Shown one piece after another: positions 61,548 through 64,000 of a DNA stretch of 64,000 nucleotides (its first letter is position 1; every line of letters begins with the position of its first letter). The notes under the pieces were generated by a model. It ran no database searches. It was not told the DNA's origin and saw nothing but the letters and a program-made list of their open reading frames with translations. Source of the stretch: Clostridium sp. (lineage in GTDB: Bacteria > Bacillota > Clostridia > TANB77 > CAG-508); NCBI GenBank assembly GCA_018371855.1, contig JAHAKD010000001.1, forward strand, positions 248,001 to 312,000. Reading direction: 5' to 3'. The position numbers were made by a program, and so were the translations under genes.

Positions 61548-62612
61548 TTATTCTTTTTCTGGCTCTTCTGAAATTTCCTTTGACATATTTTCATATAAAG
61601 GTATTATAAAATTCAAATTAGAATCTACGGTATTAGAACTTTCATATTGGTCTAATAAAATACTACTTTCTGATGTTGGGGCTAATAAATTTTGCATATA
61701 TTGATTTGTATATAGTTCATTTTCTTTTATTACATCGAATTTTTGAAAATATAATGTATTTTGACCTATATCCACATACTTGGTATTAATAAAATCTACA
61801 CCCTCTATTAATGCTTTTTCCAAAGAAAACCATTCATGTGAATAGGCATATTCTGCTGCATTATTTATAATACTTGTTTGCGAATTTCCAGAAGCTGCAA
61901 TATTAAATGGGTTATATACTGTTTGTCCATTATATTCATATCCTCGTGATAATTTAGTACCATTTTTACCTTGTTCTTGTATTAATCTAGAAACAATAAA
62001 ATATGGATCTATGTCATTCTTTTCTCCAGCCTCTATAATTGCTTCTGCAAGACTTTCTCCTTCTAAAAAAGTGTTTTCTGTTTTATTCATTATTCCTTCT
62101 TTAGTAGCAGCATCTTCGTTAAAATTTAGTTCCTTTAGCTGAAATATATCATCTGAATTAAGCATATTTCTAGGGTCCATCTTATATGCAATAGCTTTTG
62201 TAGAAGCACACAACCAGCTTCCGTTATCATAAGTTTTGCCATTATCTTCTTCGCATTGCCACTCTCCAGAGTAGCTTTTAGAATCTGGTATTAAATTTAA
62301 TGGAGTCGTTCTATTATTAGAATGACCTTCATTTTTAATAACTGAACTCCAATTTAATTTCGTATAAAATAATGTAAAAGTCCAATTTGGATGTTCATCT
62401 TTTAATTTATCTAACAGTTCTTTATATTGAGGATATTTATTTTCATTTAAATTATCCCCTGTATAAATTACCTCCTTTTGTTTTGAAGCTTGTACAATAA
62501 TCATAGTAATTATTGTAGATAGTAAAATGATAATTATTAATACCAAAATAATAAATTTAGGTGGTAATTTTTTTATGTTTTTTATAATATTTTTAGCTGA
62601 AATTCTTTTCAT
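61548..62612 (-). CDS. Membrane-anchored cell-wall N-acetylglucosaminidase
   Basis: This is a 354-residue protein with one membrane helix (about 18-42) and an external domain. YKELLDKLKDEHPNWTFTLF is followed by MDPRNMLNSDDIFQLKELNF, a pair of motifs typical of clostridial endo-beta-N-acetylglucosaminidases. A GH73-like core follows with ESLAEAIIEAGEKNDIDPYF and then VSRLIQEQGKNG, in which the Glu of the EQG segment is a candidate catalytic acid. It should cut wall glycan during growth or division. There is no clear ribosome site before ATG 62612. Confidence 0.8.
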   Translation of the reverse strand: MKRISAKNIIKNIKKLPPKFIILVLIIIILLSTIITMIIVQASKQKEVIYTGDNLNENKYPQYKELLDKLKDEHPNWTFTLFYTKLNWSSVIKNEGHSNNRTTPLNLIPDSKSYSGEWQCEEDNGKTYDNGSWLCASTKAIAYKMDPRNMLNSDDIFQLKELNFNEDAATKEGIMNKTENTFLEGESLAEAIIEAGEKNDIDPYFIVSRLIQEQGKNGTKLSRGYEYNGQTVYNPFNIAASGNSQTSIINNAAEYAYSHEWFSLEKALIEGVDFINTKYVDIGQNTLYFQKFDVIKENELYTNQYMQNLLAPTSESSILLDQYESSNTVDSNLNFIIPLYENMSKEISEEPEKE

Positions 62613-62761
62613 TTAACTATGTTTAATTATGATTGTGGATATACAAATATGATTTAACCACATTATAATTAATTCCTTTCTAAATCTTTTTTAAAATTAT
62701 ATAATTCAAATATTATATTTTCAAGTAATTATTGTAAATTTTGTCTATCTTTGTTGTAAAT

Positions 62762-63031
62762 TTAATAAGATGGAATTTTTATCTCCATTCCAGCTGATAA
62801 ATTAGAGTTTTTTAAATTATTTACATATTTAATATCATTTATTACATATCTTATATCTTTGTTTTGATAATATTCATTATTCTCTACTTCATATTTGGCT
62901 ATTGACCATAATGTCTCACCACTAGAAACATATTTAGTTATATAAGTTGATTCTTGTTTTGAATAACTAGTCTTTGCAAAAATAATAATTAATATAAAAA
63001 TTATTAAAAGTATCCCTCTTTTTATTTTCAT
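62762..63031 (-). CDS. YneA-like LysM protein, probable SOS division inhibitor
   Basis: This is an 89-residue protein: membrane helix 4-20, then a LysM domain (about 31-87) with YVSSGETLWSIAKYE and GMEIKIPSY. YneA of Bacillus has the same size and order (helix plus LysM) and blocks division during the SOS response. The promoter here carries two near-consensus LexA boxes, which strengthens the match. The LysM insert is longer than usual. AAGGAGG precedes the ATG. Confidence 0.7.
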   Translation of the reverse strand: MKIKRGILLIIFILIIIFAKTSYSKQESTYITKYVSSGETLWSIAKYEVENNEYYQNKDIRYVINDIKYVNNLKNSNLSAGMEIKIPSY

Positions 63032-63054
63032 AAATAACCTCCTTAGTAGCTATA

Positions 63055-63103
63055 GAATATTTGTTCGCATTTAGATTATATAAGAACATTTGTTTTTATG
63101 CAA
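63055..63103 (-). promoter_or_regulatory. Promoter with two LexA-like boxes
   Basis: On the minus strand TTGCAT and TATAAT are 17 bases apart. Box 1 (63084-63095, plus strand GAACATTTGTTT) lies in the spacer. Box 2 (63055-63066, plus strand GAATATTTGTTC) lies at the start of transcription. Each matches GAAC-N4-GTTC at seven of eight places. Confidence 0.7.
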
Positions 63104-63128
63104 TACTTTTTTTAAAATTTTCACTAAA

Positions 63129-63156
63129 AAAGAACACATATTTCTATGTGCTCTTT
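63129..63156 (-). terminator. Intrinsic terminator after the penicillin-binding protein
   Basis: AAAGAACACATA pairs with TATGTGCTCTTT (one wobble); a T run follows on the minus strand. It lies two bases after the stop. Confidence 0.85.
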
Positions 63157-63158
63157 AA

Positions 63159-64000
63159 TTATTCTATAGCTGAATTAGTCTCTACATTAGTGTTGTTATT
63201 TGTATTTTGGTTATTATTAACATTCGTATTTATATTGCTATTTGTGTTTTCATTTAGATTTGTATTGGTATTTGTGTTTGTATTAATATTAGTATTTGTA
63301 TTTCTGTTAGTATTTTCATTAGTGTCTGTATTTGTATTAGTATTTGTGTTTCTGTTAGAATTATTATTAGAGTTATTATTAGCATTTATATCCTCTTTTG
63401 GTTTATCCTCTGTCGTAACAACATTTGTATTCATTACAGGTTCCTCTGCATCGATGTCATTTTTAATTCCTTGTACAGTAGAATTTTCATCTTTATTCTC
63501 AGTACTTGTATTAGAAGATTTTACTTCACTTCCACTATGTTCATTACATAAATCTGGAGTAGTAAATCTTAAGAAATATTCAGTATATGTATTAGTACAT
63601 CCTGTTCTTGCTTTTAATCCTGTCTCTGCACAAACAGTAACAGCTTGAACAGAAGATGGCTTTTCGAAATATGCTGTTTTTAAACCAGTATGAATTCTTG
63701 ACATTACATTTGCCCAAATCAAACCAGCAGGATTTCTTTTATTAAAGTTAACTGTCTCATTTTGATCATATCCATACCATGTAACTCCTGTATAATATGG
63801 CGTAAAACCACAAAGCCATCTATCATAGTTAGAATCTGTAGTACCTGTTTTAGCTGCAACATCAATTCCATTTATCTTACAATATGTAGCAGTTCCATTA
63901 CTGCCCTCTACTGGCTGTGTTAATAGTTCTTTTAATATAAATGCTGTTTCTTTAGAAAATACTCTTCTTGTATCTTGTTTTGATGTTATTATAGTTTCAC
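63159..64000 (-). CDS. Class A penicillin-binding protein, C-terminal part (5' partial)
   Basis: The window holds the last 280 or so codons. They include VFSKETAFILKELLTQ, the KTG box AAKTGTTDSNYDRW, WYGYDQ and a following P-A-G-x-IW, all typical of the transpeptidase domain of PBP1A. A C-terminal region with two Cys (CAETG, GCTNTY) follows and then an Asn/Thr-rich low-complexity tail of about 75 residues ending NSAIE. It builds the wall outside the membrane. The frame is open to the window edge; an internal ATG at 63722 is not the start. Confidence 0.92.
   Translation of the reverse strand, partial: ETIITSKQDTRRVFSKETAFILKELLTQPVEGSNGTATYCKINGIDVAAKTGTTDSNYDRWLCGFTPYYTGVTWYGYDQNETVNFNKRNPAGLIWANVMSRIHTGLKTAYFEKPSSVQAVTVCAETGLKARTGCTNTYTEYFLRFTTPDLCNEHSGSEVKSSNTSTENKDENSTVQGIKNDIDAEEPVMNTNVVTTEDKPKEDINANNNSNNNSNRNTNTNTNTDTNENTNRNTNTNINTNTNTNTNLNENTNSNINTNVNNNQNTNNNTNVETNSAIE

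Noticed and set aside
63061..63648. Plus-strand hydrophobic frame opposite the penicillin-binding protein
   Set aside because: It is the reverse of the Asn/Thr-rich tail (Val/Leu/Phe runs) and overlaps the LexA boxes and the terminator.

Overview
This is very AT-rich DNA with short intergenic gaps, Shine-Dalgarno starts (AGGAGG type) and ordinary bacterial stops (TGA ends genes in ATGA overlaps). It looks like a low-GC Bacillota, most likely a gut Clostridia-type organism. Supporting signs are SpoVG, SipW-type signal peptidases with TasA/camelysin-like substrates, a class A penicillin-binding protein and LexA-like boxes. I cannot name the species.

Region 1 (1-33.4 kb) is part of an integrative conjugative element. 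It carries T4SS pieces (small membrane protein, PrgI, VirB4 N-terminal-like protein, VirB4 ATPase, M23 peptidase and several membrane proteins) and two large thioester/Cna-B surface proteins that end exactly at LPKTGF. Around these are about fourteen cytoplasmic proteins that nearly all end in the same short acidic tail (SEEDEL, SEEDEI or similar). They include a HipA-like kinase, a nucleotidyltransferase and a SpoVG-like protein. Four operons start from one conserved 89-90 bp promoter/operator element. The right end holds a two-domain regulator and two tyrosine recombinases with a small gene between them. The relaxase and coupling protein are not in the window.

Region 2 (33.3-38.4 kb) has two diverged copies of a long non-coding, apparently transcribed sequence. 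They flank a minus-strand cassette: a type III toxin-antitoxin locus (two 50-bp RNA repeats, a leaky terminator and a ToxN/CptN-like RNase) followed by a damaged PepSY-like gene and a membrane protein. A 24-bp GC-rich motif occurs at 13.4, 33.4 and 34.2 kb, the last copy inverted.

Region 3 (38.4-59.9 kb) is the most unusual part. It holds three SipW-type signal peptidases, a fourth that has lost its catalytic residues, and seven TasA/camelysin-like exported proteins. It also encodes a 2802-residue beta-solenoid surface protein. In the same operon lie a membrane-anchored McrB-like AAA+ ATPase, a DUF2357/McrC-like partner without a visible nuclease, and unrecognised helical proteins. I infer a surface-fibre export/assembly system that has borrowed an McrBC-type motor.

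Region 4 (60-64 kb) looks like host chromosome: an unrecognised helical protein, a zinc-dependent phospholipase C-like protein, a cell-wall glucosaminidase, a YneA-like LysM protein behind two LexA-like boxes, and the C-terminal part of a class A penicillin-binding protein.
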